From positions 12,363,263 to 12,427,262 of the forward strand of contig CM021317.1 of NCBI GenBank assembly GCA_010645155.1: a stretch of DNA of 64,000 nucleotides. Direction: 5' to 3'. Every line of letters starts with the position of its first letter. The first letter of the stretch is position 1. The notes under the pieces are model-generated. The model saw only the letters and a list, made by a program, of their open reading frames with translations, did no database searches and was not told where the DNA came from. Source of the stretch: Tigriopus japonicus (taxonomy: Eukaryota > Arthropoda > Copepoda > Harpacticoida > Harpacticidae). Made by a program: the position numbers and the translations under genes. Shown one piece after another: positions 1 to 10,206 of this stretch.

Positions 1-1800
1 ACAACTAGAGTCCCCAATTCCCTCAAAACAATAAGTGATTGGCCTTTGAGCTGGATTTGGGGGGCATTGCCGGCCTTTATCAAACCTCTGTCCGATTTTA
101 AGTGGTGCTCCCTGTAGGTCGAATTTTTTGGTTAAATCGATGTAATGCAAAGGAACCTTCACGACTGTCGTGCATTGTTTTGGCTTTTCGTTGGGAGGAA
201 TTGGTTTGAGATGTATGTGCATTGGCTTTCCAATCATTGGTTGCAATGTTGATGTGTCAAAAACGTCACAATATTCCTCGAGGAGACAATTCCTGATGGC
301 TTGAATTTCTTCACATGTCGTGTTCAAAGGAACTGGCTCACAAGACATTTTGCGATGTGAAAATTCATTCGAAAACGTGACCTTCTTCAACGACTTCGGT
401 TTGATTTGGTTTATTTGACCATCATCGTTTGGAACCACCAGTCCCATCTGTAATGCTTCATCGCATGAGAGCGATGCGAGAAGACCATCTTTATCATCAA
501 TGGGAATACCAAAGTGATGCAATAAATTGGATTTAATAATGGTGTCCGTTGCACCTGTATCCGGAATAACTTCATGTATCATTGATATACCAGATTTTGT
601 TGTGAACGTCATAATTGTGGTAAGAGTCTCAGCCATACCTTGAATAGCCAGGACCTTCGTTCGCACAGCATTAGGGCGGCCTTTCCGTTGAGCACCGGTT
701 TGGCTTTGATCTCTCACTTGATTCTTCTCATACATCCCCTTGTTTGCCAAACAGCGGTGGGATAAATGCCCTCGCCCTTGGGAACGGTGGCAATTTTTGC
801 CAAATGCCTGACAATTTGAATGAGAATGAAGTTTGTGGGTTCCACACCAAATACAACAGCCGTCTGCTCTTGGAATAGGGCCTTGATCCAAATAAGTCTT
901 TGGTCGCGATTGAGATCGAGCACGGTTTTGCAAAATTTTATCCTTGCCTCTCTTATAGAAACTAGTTGCCAAAATATTGCCTGAGGAGGATAAATCCAAT
1001 ACCTTTTGGTTAGCATTAGCACTTTCCAATTGCATGCATTTGTTTCTAATTTCCGACAGTGTGTGAGTCTTCATCTTCAAAAATACGACCTGTAACTCTC
1101 GGTTGGAAACAGTTGCTACTAAATGTTGAGCTAGGTGATCTTCATATGACATCCCATCAAGGTCCGCATTATCTCCAATGAGTCGAAGCCGAAGATAATA
1201 ATCATTAAATCCTTCACCCTGTTTTTGTCGACATCGTTGGAATTTAGCGCGTCGACTGACCTCACTTTTGATGTGGTTTTCTAATGCACCCAGGGCAGTT
1301 TTGACATCGTCAGTATCTACTGTAGTACATCCAGCAGCAAACGTAGAGGGTTATACATACGATCATCCATTAAAACCCGAAGGTATGCCCTCTGGTCCGT
1401 ATTCGTAAGTGTGCTTATCTTTGCCGCTATGAAATGATCATTGACTGTCTTTCTCCATGAATTGAATTTGATAAGGTCGGCTCCTTCCGTCAGTTTTGAT
1501 GGTCTCAACTCAGTAGTAGCACGGTGAGCATTTCCAATCGGTGCCATGTGTGGAGAGGGTGGTAACACAAATTGCGGTTGTCTGGGTTGAGAATCCGTGA
1601 TTCGTCGATGTAGTGCCCCAATGGTTACACTCGCTTTGAGAAATTCGTCCGACAAACGAGCTTCCATAAGAGTAAAAGGATCATCTCGTGTCTCTTCCTC
1701 ACCCATACCTTTCAATACCTGAACATGAATGATAGATTCGCCTAATTTCTGAGCAACATAATATAAGCTTTTGGTGTAAAGGCTTCCCACGAATAATAAC
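1..1800 (-). mobile_element. Ty3/gypsy-like retroelement, gag-protease remnant
   Basis: Read on the minus strand, this is a gag-like region followed by a nucleocapsid and an aspartic protease; reverse transcriptase would lie beyond the left edge. The gag part (from about 1800) ends in a stop near 1317, and the similarity continues in another frame (VDTDDVKTALGALENHIKSE), so an indel has broken gag. At about 765-870 there are two zinc knuckles: CIWCGTHKLHSHSNC, and a second CX2CX4HX4C type in which one Cys is Ser (CHRSQGRGHLSHRC). The protease active site DTGATDT is at 541-561, in a frame open through positions 1-1310. No LTR is visible. Motif order and the gag signature LRLR are typical of arthropod Ty3/gypsy elements. 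It is almost certainly a dead copy. Confidence 0.8.
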
Positions 1801-1913
1801 AATTAAAAGAAAAGTGGCCTATCGATGACATGCCTTTTCTTTAAGTCAATAATGGAATCATTGAAATTCAAATTCCTGAAATCGTGACAATTAGTATTGT
1901 GGAAAATGGTCAG

Positions 1914-2123
1914 CATGGAAAAATCTGGTAAATCAATATCCAATTGCATCATTAAAAAATCGAAAGAACTTTGNNNNNNNNNNNNNNNNNNNNNNNNNNN
2001 NNNNNNNNNNNNNNNNNNNNNNNNNNNNNNNNNNNNNNNNNNNNNNNNNNNNNNNNNNNNNNTGGAAAAATCTCGTAAATCAATATCCATTTGCATCATT
2101 TAAAAAAATCCAAAGAACTTTGC
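1914..2123. repeat. Direct repeat interrupted by an assembly gap
   Basis: About 60 bp (tggaaaaatctggtaaatca onward to gaaagaactttg) at 1914-1973 recurs with few changes at 2063-2123, on both sides of an 89-base N run at 1974-2062. This looks like a tandem array collapsed during assembly. Confidence 0.75.
1974..2062. other. Assembly gap (N)
   Basis: 89 unknown bases between two copies of a direct repeat. Confidence 0.99.
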
Positions 2124-3150
2124 CCTCATAGAAGAAAAAAAACTTTTGACAAGTTTAAGTTGAAAGTAGCTCTGAAATCAAAAGACTTTGCCTCTCTTTT
2201 GACTCCATCCAGTAGCGATTTTTGTAACTATCAGTTTAAATTCTCCGAAGCCTTTATGAAGTGCAGTTCATAAACGGCCCTGCAGTTATCCATCAACATT
2301 CAGAGAGACTTCAATCTAACTGCAGTGGGAGGCCCAAGGCATTGCAGCATTCCAAGAGTCCTCTTCAGTTCAGGCAAAGAGAAGAGGATCCAAGACCCCT
2401 TGGTTCAGCTCATACTATCGAGATCTAAGAGGCCAAATGCTCCAAAAATAACGAAGTGCCAAGACGAGTTGGGAGCAATATGGGATTTTAAAAATTTGAA
2501 ATAACAAGTCTCTGAGAAGCGCTGAGTCGGCCCACCAAAGATTGAAAGTGGAGAACCTACTCTCTTTATCGGCTTCGTTCAGGATGGCAGTCTTGTACAA
2601 ACGTGCTAAAAAGCCCGCCACCAACTCAGAAATTCCGGTGAGCAAATTCCTCCTCCACAAGTGTTTTCATCGTCATCCGAAACAGTGACGGAGGAAGTCC
2701 AGGGCAGCTTGGATGAACAACATCACCCTTTGTAGCCCTTCACGGAATCCAAGATGGACACGGTCTTCAAGATGATGAAGAGTAAAGCCCCGTCGACATC
2801 AGGGGTTTTTCCCTTTCAAGTTGTACTTCTCTGGACCCAAATCCAACCGCTCCTTCAAGATTTCTTGTCACCCCCTTCAAACATCTTCCCATTATCTATA
2901 TTACTATCCTCCTAGTGATTTTACTATACAACGTAGTCTGAGTCTTTTGAGCGTGCATGAATGAACAAATCTGTTAAAGGGCATTTTAGGATAACACAAC
3001 AGGCTCTATGAACTAAAGAATATTTATTATGAACATTCAGGAATTCTTTTCTGTTGAATCAAAGTTGGTTCAGTATTTTTATTTACTCACTCTTACATGT
3101 CAAATCTGATAAACAAAATTTTCAAATAGTGAATGCTACACATTTCGAAT
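2124..3150. other. Intergenic, no gene recognised
   Basis: About 1 kb between the retroelement debris and the 3' end of the first SMYD gene. Short open frames occur on both strands, but none has a recognisable motif or splice context. Confidence 0.5.
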
Positions 3151-3155
3151 AATCC

Positions 3156-3161
3156 TTTATT
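3156..3161 (-). terminator. Poly(A) signal of SMYD gene 1
   Basis: AATAAA on the minus strand, 79 nt past the stop codon at 3240-3242. Confidence 0.6.
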
Positions 3162-3239
3162 TCGTTTAAAAAACACACAATTAGTGTCAATTCTGAACAA
3201 CATTTTAGACAAACAAGTTTAAGTACGAACGCGGAATAT

Positions 3240-5128
3240 TTAGTTGTAAGCACTCAAATGCAAGCAGTCTCCATCCGCCACGGTTAATTGATTCACCTCA
3301 AAAAAGCCCCAAGAGCCAAAACGTCCCAATCCTTCGAAGTGAACAAGTGTTGAATAAAGAGGATGCTCAGGGCCATGAGTCATGGTAAGAAGATCCAAAG
3401 CTTTTTCCGCATGCTTCATAAGAAGGGCACTTTTCCCTAAGGCTTTAGCGGCCAAGCAAATATTATAGTGTGCTTTTGCAGCCACAAAAGAGGGGACCTT
3501 GGCACACCAATCTAAGGCTTTCACAACTTTCAAGCACATGTCCAAGGCACTGTCGTAACGAGCACTCTTCAACTCGAAAGCAGATACAAGCATCAAAGAT
3601 TGCAAAAAGTCCTGGTCGTAACAATGCATGATTTTGTCAGCCTCCAAAACGGTTTTCCAATCTTCCAAGAAAATCGGATTAATTTCTCGCCCATCGTCAT
3701 TCATGAAACTACTATCGGGAATCTTCTGAAGTTTGAGCTTCAAAATCCAAAATGTTTCCAAGTCTTTTGTTGATACATTCCTTTGGCAATCGGGGCACTT
3801 CAATCTTTCGTTTGATCCTTGTTCTGAAGAACTAGGAATTGGAACAGCACCACCATCACATCCAACACATTTCAAGCAACCTTGCTTGAAAGGATCGATT
3901 TCCAAGGGATCGTGGAGACATTTAAGACACTCACACGTGGTGCCAAATCGATCTTTCAAAAATTTTTGGCGGTTAGGGGTGTCCCAAAGCAACCCCGTAT
4001 AGGCAACCTTTAAGTCTCGACGTATATTCACACGTCCTTTGAGTCCAGTGGGTCCAACATACCTCGCCAGAAGAAATTTTCCATTCAAAACGAAAGTTGT
4101 ATTGAATTGGCATGAGTGCTCAAACTCTGAAGTTTCCAAGTAAATGGCGGAACCTTGAGGATGGTCATAATCGTTCTTCATGGTGATTTCATTGCGGGTT
4201 AAGATAGCATAGATGGGCAATATCTCGTCCCTTGATGGAGCGTCAGGTCCCACGAATTTGCACAATTCGGAATGAATGTTGAAAAAGCGCACCTTCTGTT
4301 CAGGATCGTTATTGATGTCTCCAGGAAAAGATGGAAGCTCAAAGAAGGTTAGTGTTTTTCCGTCAGGCAAATGGCATGGAATCTCTTTGTCACCTAATGC
4401 GAAAAAAAGTTTGTATCACATCGGAACATTAATATATTAATAAAACACTTCAAAACCCACATGTTACATTTACATGTGTAATTTTTCAGAAATTTCTACG
4501 TTTTCAAGTAACTTTGTTACTAGTGGAGAAAAGATTTTTGAAAGTTGGATTTGGAAATCCGTCCACATCATGGCCAAATATATATAATCGATTTCATTAC
4601 ATGAAACAATTACTTACAAATTTCAAGGCTTAAAAATGGATTTGAGTAGAATTGCTCCTCCCATCTCTAATTTTTCATCATCTAATCTACGCTTAAGCGC
4701 AACAAATATTTGAACAAAACAAAATACGTAAACTTCATTTTCATGTGGGTACGTACCATTTTGAAGTTTGACCCAGACTTTGAATAGCAATCTCACAAAC
4801 TGATCAGGAGGCAAGTAATTGGCTAGATACTTGCATTCAGCTCTGTGCCCTGGCCAGGCTGATTTTTGGCAAGCACGTTTGCAATATCGAACGAGTTTAC
4901 AGCCACCACAAGTCATTAAAGTAGGTCCCTTATGGCCCAATTCATTTGGGACAGAAGACCTCATGCAAGCTTCGCAAAATTTGTCTAAAAGATCTGCGTT
5001 GACCGCATAAGCAAAGGGCTCGGCCAACAAGATCTTGGACCCCGGTTCAAGATTGCTCTAAAAACAAAGAGACAATATGAAGTCTAAGAATCTCTTCTTT
5101 TTTTAACAAACTTACTTACCAACTCCAT
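3240..5128 (-). CDS. SET and MYND domain protein (SMYD family), tandem copy 1
   Basis: Three exons: 5120-5128 (ATG GAG TTG), 4757-5057 and 3240-4393, with donors GTAAGT and GTACGT, giving 487 residues. The MYND zinc finger is complete: Cys31, 34, 53, 56, 62, 66, His74, Cys78. The C-terminal SET core follows with the EHSC motif at 195-198 (family consensus NHSCxPN, so the Asn is Glu and the Pro is Phe). The tyrosine of the AYTGLLW motif (Tyr235) and the post-SET cysteines CECLKC (257, 259, 262) are present. The remainder is an alpha-helical repeat tail. SMYD proteins methylate lysines of histones and other proteins using SAM; degenerate SET motifs are common in arthropod SMYD-A types, so activity is uncertain. 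A paralogue with the same exon phases lies upstream at 10.2-13.5 kb. The tiny first exon is inferred from its match in the paralogue. Confidence 0.88.
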
Positions 5129-5371
5129 GTGGTCGATAAATATCAAAATAAACCAGATTGTCCTTTCTCAATTTGCAGCTATTGATGCTCAGTGTCTCCA
5201 AACAACAAAAGAGAAGCAAAGCGCATGAGTTTAAAGAAACGTGAAAATCGTGAAAAAGCTAAAGATTTGCGAATTTTTGAATTTACTGAGTGTTTTTTAA
5301 TGGTAAACCTTGAAGTTTACCACCAAGGTAAACCTAAACCTTAACCTGAAATTTTCGCCACCGTTGAGTCA

Positions 5372-5620
5372 ATTTTTTTTTAAATTGAATTGTGGGTGCT
5401 CGGGTCGGAGGTTTGATCCTCGCCCGGCCAGCGAAGCCAGTCATCACATCGTCAAGTTTTTCCGATGGGCAATCTCTTGTCCGATATCAGATTGGTTCTC
5501 CGTTTTTGGTTATGGAATAGCGTCTAAAAGTTTCCTGGAGAGAGGTCGGGGAGGAGAATCGACCTGGGACATCTCTCACTATTGGAAACTGAGCTAACCA
5601 CGACACCACGTCTCCTCCTC
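5372..5620 (-). mobile_element. tRNA-derived SINE
   Basis: On the minus strand a tRNA-like head starts near 5617, with an A box (TGGTTAGCTCAGT) and a B box (GGTCGATTCTCC) at normal tRNA spacing of about 35 nt, then an unrelated body and an A-rich end at about 5372-5387. The 3' part does not fold as a tRNA acceptor, so this is a Pol III retroposon and not a tRNA gene. Confidence 0.65.
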
Positions 5621-5755
5621 ATTTACAAAATCACCCTCCTCAAAATCATTGTGCATTATTTATTCCTGCTTTATTTAGCAGAACAGACAGTACTAAATAC
5701 CTTGTGCGTTTGAGATGTACTTGTGACATTATTGAGACGTAGGTCATTCATAACT

Positions 5756-6590
5756 AAGGCCCGGAAAAATATTTGCAAAAACGGATATTCAAGAAATATG
5801 TTTTTAACATGGCCATGTTTTTGTATTTTTGTCTCTATGCACCGATTTTCCAAATTTGTTTTTTTTTGGTGAATTTAATGCATTTGGCCGTTGTTGGAGG
5901 CATACCTGACGTGTTTGAACCCTGCACAAAATTTCAGCTGATTCCACAAAATAAGCGCCTCTTGCGGTCAGATTGAGTCATAGTTGCCAGCTAGCGAGTG
6001 TGTTTTAATGCCACTCATTGGCAAACCGTTAGAGATTTTCTTGACATTAACATTTCTCCGAAATGTTGGAGTTTGATATCAAAATGCCATTGCAAAGAAA
6101 TGTAAGCATCTAAGGAAAAACCCATTTTACCACAGTTTTGCCAAAGGTGGCATTAAAACCCGCTCTCTAGCTGGCAACTATGTCTGAATCTGACCGCAAG
6201 AGGCGCTTATTTTGTGGAATCAGCTGAAATTTTGATCAAGGTTAAATTTAGCAATACAATTTTTAATTTGCCTCAATAGATGGCGCATTTCTTTCTATAA
6301 TGTAGCAGTTTTGGTTGTGAAACCTCAAATATTTGGTAATCTAATCCCAGTACCAAATGCCATTTTGTAGAAATTTTGTATTTTGGGTTCATTTTGGGTA
6401 AGCTCTTTTGAGCATGGGTCATTCATTGATGTTCCTCAATTTTGGTAGAAATGTTTTTTTTTGACTCAAATATTCAAGAAAATTTGATTTTGTTTTCTTG
6501 AAACAGCCAAAATATATTTTAAAAAAATCGAGGAAAGTGGATAAATATATCTAAAATATTTTATAGTAAAAAAAATCTTTTCCGGCCCCT
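5756..6590. mobile_element. MITE family 'AAGGCCCGG' with 10-bp target duplication, copy 1
   Basis: Terminal inverted repeats AAGGCCCGGAAAAATATTT (left) and a matching right end finishing CCGGCCCCT. Flanking direct repeat ATTCATAACT at 5746-5755 and 6591-6600. A second copy lies at 34548-35095. This copy is longer because another MITE (5927-6234) sits inside it. No coding capacity. Confidence 0.75.
5927..6234. mobile_element. Long-TIR MITE nested in another MITE
   Basis: Two nearly perfect inverted arms of about 85 bp (left starting AAAATTTCAGCTGATTCC, right ending GGAATCAGCTGAAATTTT) around a short centre. It lies inside the 5756-6590 element, and the copy at 34.5 kb lacks it. Confidence 0.8.
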
Positions 6591-6689
6591 ATTCATAACT
6601 CTTTGCCAAGAGATCCATGGGACCGTTGAATCCAATGGATAGACATGGACCACGTCTTTATGGATGCCAACTTTCCTCACTAGGAACAG

Positions 6690-7410
6690 GAACTTTAGAC
6701 GAATAAACTTATTCGTCTTTACTTATCCTTAGTATGTCTTAAGGCATTAGTCTTTTTTCCTCTTTTTTCGTCTTTTTACCTTTTACTGTTTTCAATTTTC
6801 CAAGCAAATAATAACTTCGGAGAAAGTTCAACGCCAAATCTTATGGCAAAGTATCAATTTGATTGTCAGTTGCGGTTTTGCACCAACAAAATCCGCAAAA
6901 TACATTGAAAGAAAATTGGATTTGGGTTGAAAAAGCTTTCTGGCCATGAGAAAAATTAATGTATCTGCATATCTGACTTCAGCTCTACAGAAAACGCTCC
7001 TTAAAAAGAGGAATTTTTGAACTCTGGGTTTTTATTTGACTGATGTACCACCGAAAATCTCTTGCCCATTAATTACTTCCTTTTTTTTAATTTTCTAGAT
7101 TTTGCTGTTTTTGCACAAGCAGACAGATTTTTCCCCAGTATCGTCTATCTTGTAGGAGCAGTTTAAAAGTCTTTTTCGTCTGAACGGGCACTTAATTTGT
7201 CTTCTTTCTTATAAAACAGTTTCACTCGCCTTTTTGGGAAATTGTTTCGATTTTTTCGTCTTATTAGCATTTTTTTCGTTTTATGGGAACTTTTATTCAT
7301 CTTTTTTCATTCAATTAGTCAATTTTATTCGTCTTTTTTCGTGTGATCAGGTAATTCTATTTGTCTTTTTTCGTTTAATTTGACAGTTTTATACGTCTAG
7401 ACTTCGTGTC
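6690..7410. repeat. Degenerate T-rich repeat (TCGTCTTTTTTCGT type)
   Basis: Loose repeats of a motif like ATTCGTCTTTTTTCGT, most regular at about 7150-7400 with a period near 50 bp. The flanks 7411-8282 hold no recognisable gene. Confidence 0.5.
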
Positions 7411-8282
7411 CTTAATTATACCTGTAGAATATTATTTTAAAGTTAAGCCATTAATCCATCCATGAGCTTTTCCTTGCAATTCAAAACATTCAAATTCCAA
7501 ACATTCAGAGCAATTAAAACATAACAAAACCTTTTGTAGGATTTTATCATTGGTACAACTTGAGTACCATATCTTGACGGCTTCCATGTGACTGGTCATT
7601 TCCTCACTAGCATGTCTCTCATATTGATGGAACCGATATGTTATTCCATTTTTATAGTAGCTTAGTTAAGTATATGTTAGGAACATTGGTAAATCTTTTG
7701 TAATCGTCCCAGGCGAAGCTGAATGGACTATGATTTCAAAAATGTTTTAACAATTAATGAAGGTGATTTCTGAAGTCAAGGTTTATGCTTAATTTTGTAG
7801 CTTTATACAAAACTTATAACTGAAGAAAGAAAAAAGTTATATTTAGGCGTTATTAATGTTTTTCACCTTAAAATCTCATCAATCTACTTTAACATCAACA
7901 TTGTTTGAAGACATTTCAATGATCTCGTTTTCACTGAACCAAAAACTTCAGTATTCAATTATTTATCTTTTTTTTCAAAATTAGTCCATTTAAGTGGATT
8001 CATCCGGATTCATCCTCTTGGATCTATCCTTGATCCGAACTTTCGAAATCCAGATTTATCCTACTTTGAATGGAAGAAACTCTCACTGTCAATAGAAATG
8101 CGAATGATGACTGATGACTTTGAAGTAGCAATGCCAGTAGCCAGCAACAAAGTGATGTCTCATGTTTAAGTTGCAGGGCACGGTGTTCCGATTGGCTTTT
8201 TAGGTTTGAATCAAAATACCCAAAGACATCATGGCACTTTTTGGACCCACAATTCAATGGGAAACAACTTTGCTTTTATTGT

Positions 8283-9200
8283 ATTATATAAGTTTAGGTC
8301 CAGGGAAAAAGTTATATACCTAAAAACCTATTAATTATGACATTTTTAAATAATTTATTTAACCCATATTTCGAGACCATTTTGTTACCGGATGAATTCA
8401 AATTGAATAAAATTTCATTCATTAACAGTTGAGTTCCTTGACTTTGAATGGTCCATTTTTGACCCCAAAAAGCTGAAAAACACTAAAGTTATATGAGAAA
8501 TCAAATTCCCAAAGATTTCACATACCTTTTCAATATTGCAAAAATAATTGTTTTTTTGAGTTTTGGAACTTATGTCAAAATAGCTCAAAATAAGAAAAAA
8601 CATCATTTAAAATGCACTTAAACAAGATCCTTGGAAAGCATATTTCATAACTATTTAGATTACGCTATGATGTGTGTTGTGCCAAAATTACAAATAAATT
8701 TGTCTACCAGATTCATATTCAAAATTACGATATCCAGAAGGACCATGTTCAAAATACACTAAAACTTAAAACATTAACCGATTTTTTTCAAAACTTTTTA
8801 TTTTTACCCAACTTTGAGTGTCTTTGATACTGCAAAAGATTTTTCATCGGAAAATGTATTTTAAATGCCTTTTAAGTGATATTTTTTCTTTTTTTTGAGA
8901 TATTTTGACAAGAGCTCACAAACTCGAAAAGTTTCATTTATTTTTGCGATATTGAAAAGCTAAGTGAAATCTTTGGGAATTTGATTTCTCATATAACTAG
9001 CGTTTTTCGGCTTTTTGATGTCAAAAATGGATCATTCAAAGTCAAATAACTCAGCTGTTGATGAATGAATTTTTATTCAATCTGAATTCATAAGGTAACT
9101 AAATGGTCTCGAAATATGGGTTAAATAAATTATTTAAAAATGTTATAATTAATAGGTTTTTAGGTATATAACTTTTTCCATGGACCTAAACTTATATAAT
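8283..9200. mobile_element. Large fold-back element, 918 bp
   Basis: The left end ATTATATAAGTTTAGGTCCA is matched in inverted orientation at the right end. Similarity continues inwards for about 350 bp per arm (for example CATATTTCGAGACCATTT at about 8368 against its reverse complement near 9100), leaving a centre of only about 200 bp. No transposase frame is present; short ORFs here are palindrome by-products. Confidence 0.8.
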
Positions 9201-9234
9201 CAATATAATAACCAATCGGTTTATGGAATGGCCT

Positions 9235-9445
9235 AAGGAACCTTTGGGCCCAAGGGTGGTCGTTGGTGGGCCCCAAGATCTATAGGGAAAGTCCAAAATA
9301 GTGGGCCCGAGAGCCATTCGTAGTAAAAACTCGTAGATCCAGAATCCTTTGATCGTTGAATTATTGGCCCTTGAACCTTTTAGCATCTGTTTGGTGGGCC
9401 CCAAACTACATGAATTCAAATTGCCGATCCCTGTTCTAGAGCCTT
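9235..9445. mobile_element. Diverged hAT-like MITE relic
   Basis: Shares GGGCCCAAGGGTG, CGTTGGTGGGCCC and the end TTGCCGATCCCTG with the intact element at 52861-53109. The left terminus is lost. The region 9446-10080 beyond it shows only short imperfect inverted repeats and no gene. Confidence 0.6.
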
Positions 9446-10080
9446 TTGTCCATCCTTAGCTTCTTTTTTTGCTTAGAGTGGACTTTCAAGTGTTTGAAAT
9501 ACTAGAAATTGAATTGAAGACAAGAAGTGAGACCATTGCTCTTAACGACTCCTTAAAGCGCAACTTGGGAAACATAATATATGTCCAAACTGTATATATT
9601 GTAACCCAATGTCTGCTGAAAAGTTTGAAAGCAGGCAAAGCATTTGCATCATTGTGCATTTTTTTGGGGGAAAGGGGGGTTGATGGTAATGTGACCTCCC
9701 AATCTGTTGTACTTTGACCTCTCAAATAGTCGTTGTTTGAAGACGTCTCTTGTTAACTCTTTCAGGACGAAAGAACAAGAAACAAGTAACGCGTTTGGGT
9801 GCTATACCACCAAATTGTCCTGAAAGACTTAACGAGAGGTCACTTTCGCGCTTTGCTCAACGATAGTAAGTAATGAAATGAAGAAGCAGCCGATAATGTC
9901 ACGTCAAGTGAAACCCACTCACAGCCTATTTGTAACCTTTAAGGGATATTTATAAAACCGCTCCACCAAGTGGTTGTATTTTTCACTCTCTTGTCCTTAT
10001 CGTGAAAATCTGCGCAATAAATTTGCGATCTAGTTTAGATCTTCATATGGGACCGATTATGGTCACTTCGGATTAAGTCC

Positions 10081-10086
10081 TTTATT
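10081..10086 (-). terminator. Poly(A) signal of SMYD gene 2
   Basis: AATAAA on the minus strand about 120 nt past the stop codon at 10207. Confidence 0.55.
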
Positions 10087-10206
10087 TCACCTTAAGGCAC
10101 ATACATTTATCAACGACAACATGAACAACCCTAACTTCAGGGTCAATGTGAAACGCAAGATTTATCGGCAAACATTCCACCATGCCAACACCGGCAAACA
10201 TAAGTT

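Noticed and set aside
5372..5620. Functional tRNA gene
   Set aside because: A and B boxes are present, but the acceptor stem and 3' half do not complete a tRNA; fits a SINE.
8415..8606. Short minus-strand frame of 63 codons
   Set aside because: Lies in an arm of the 918-bp fold-back element and is low-complexity.
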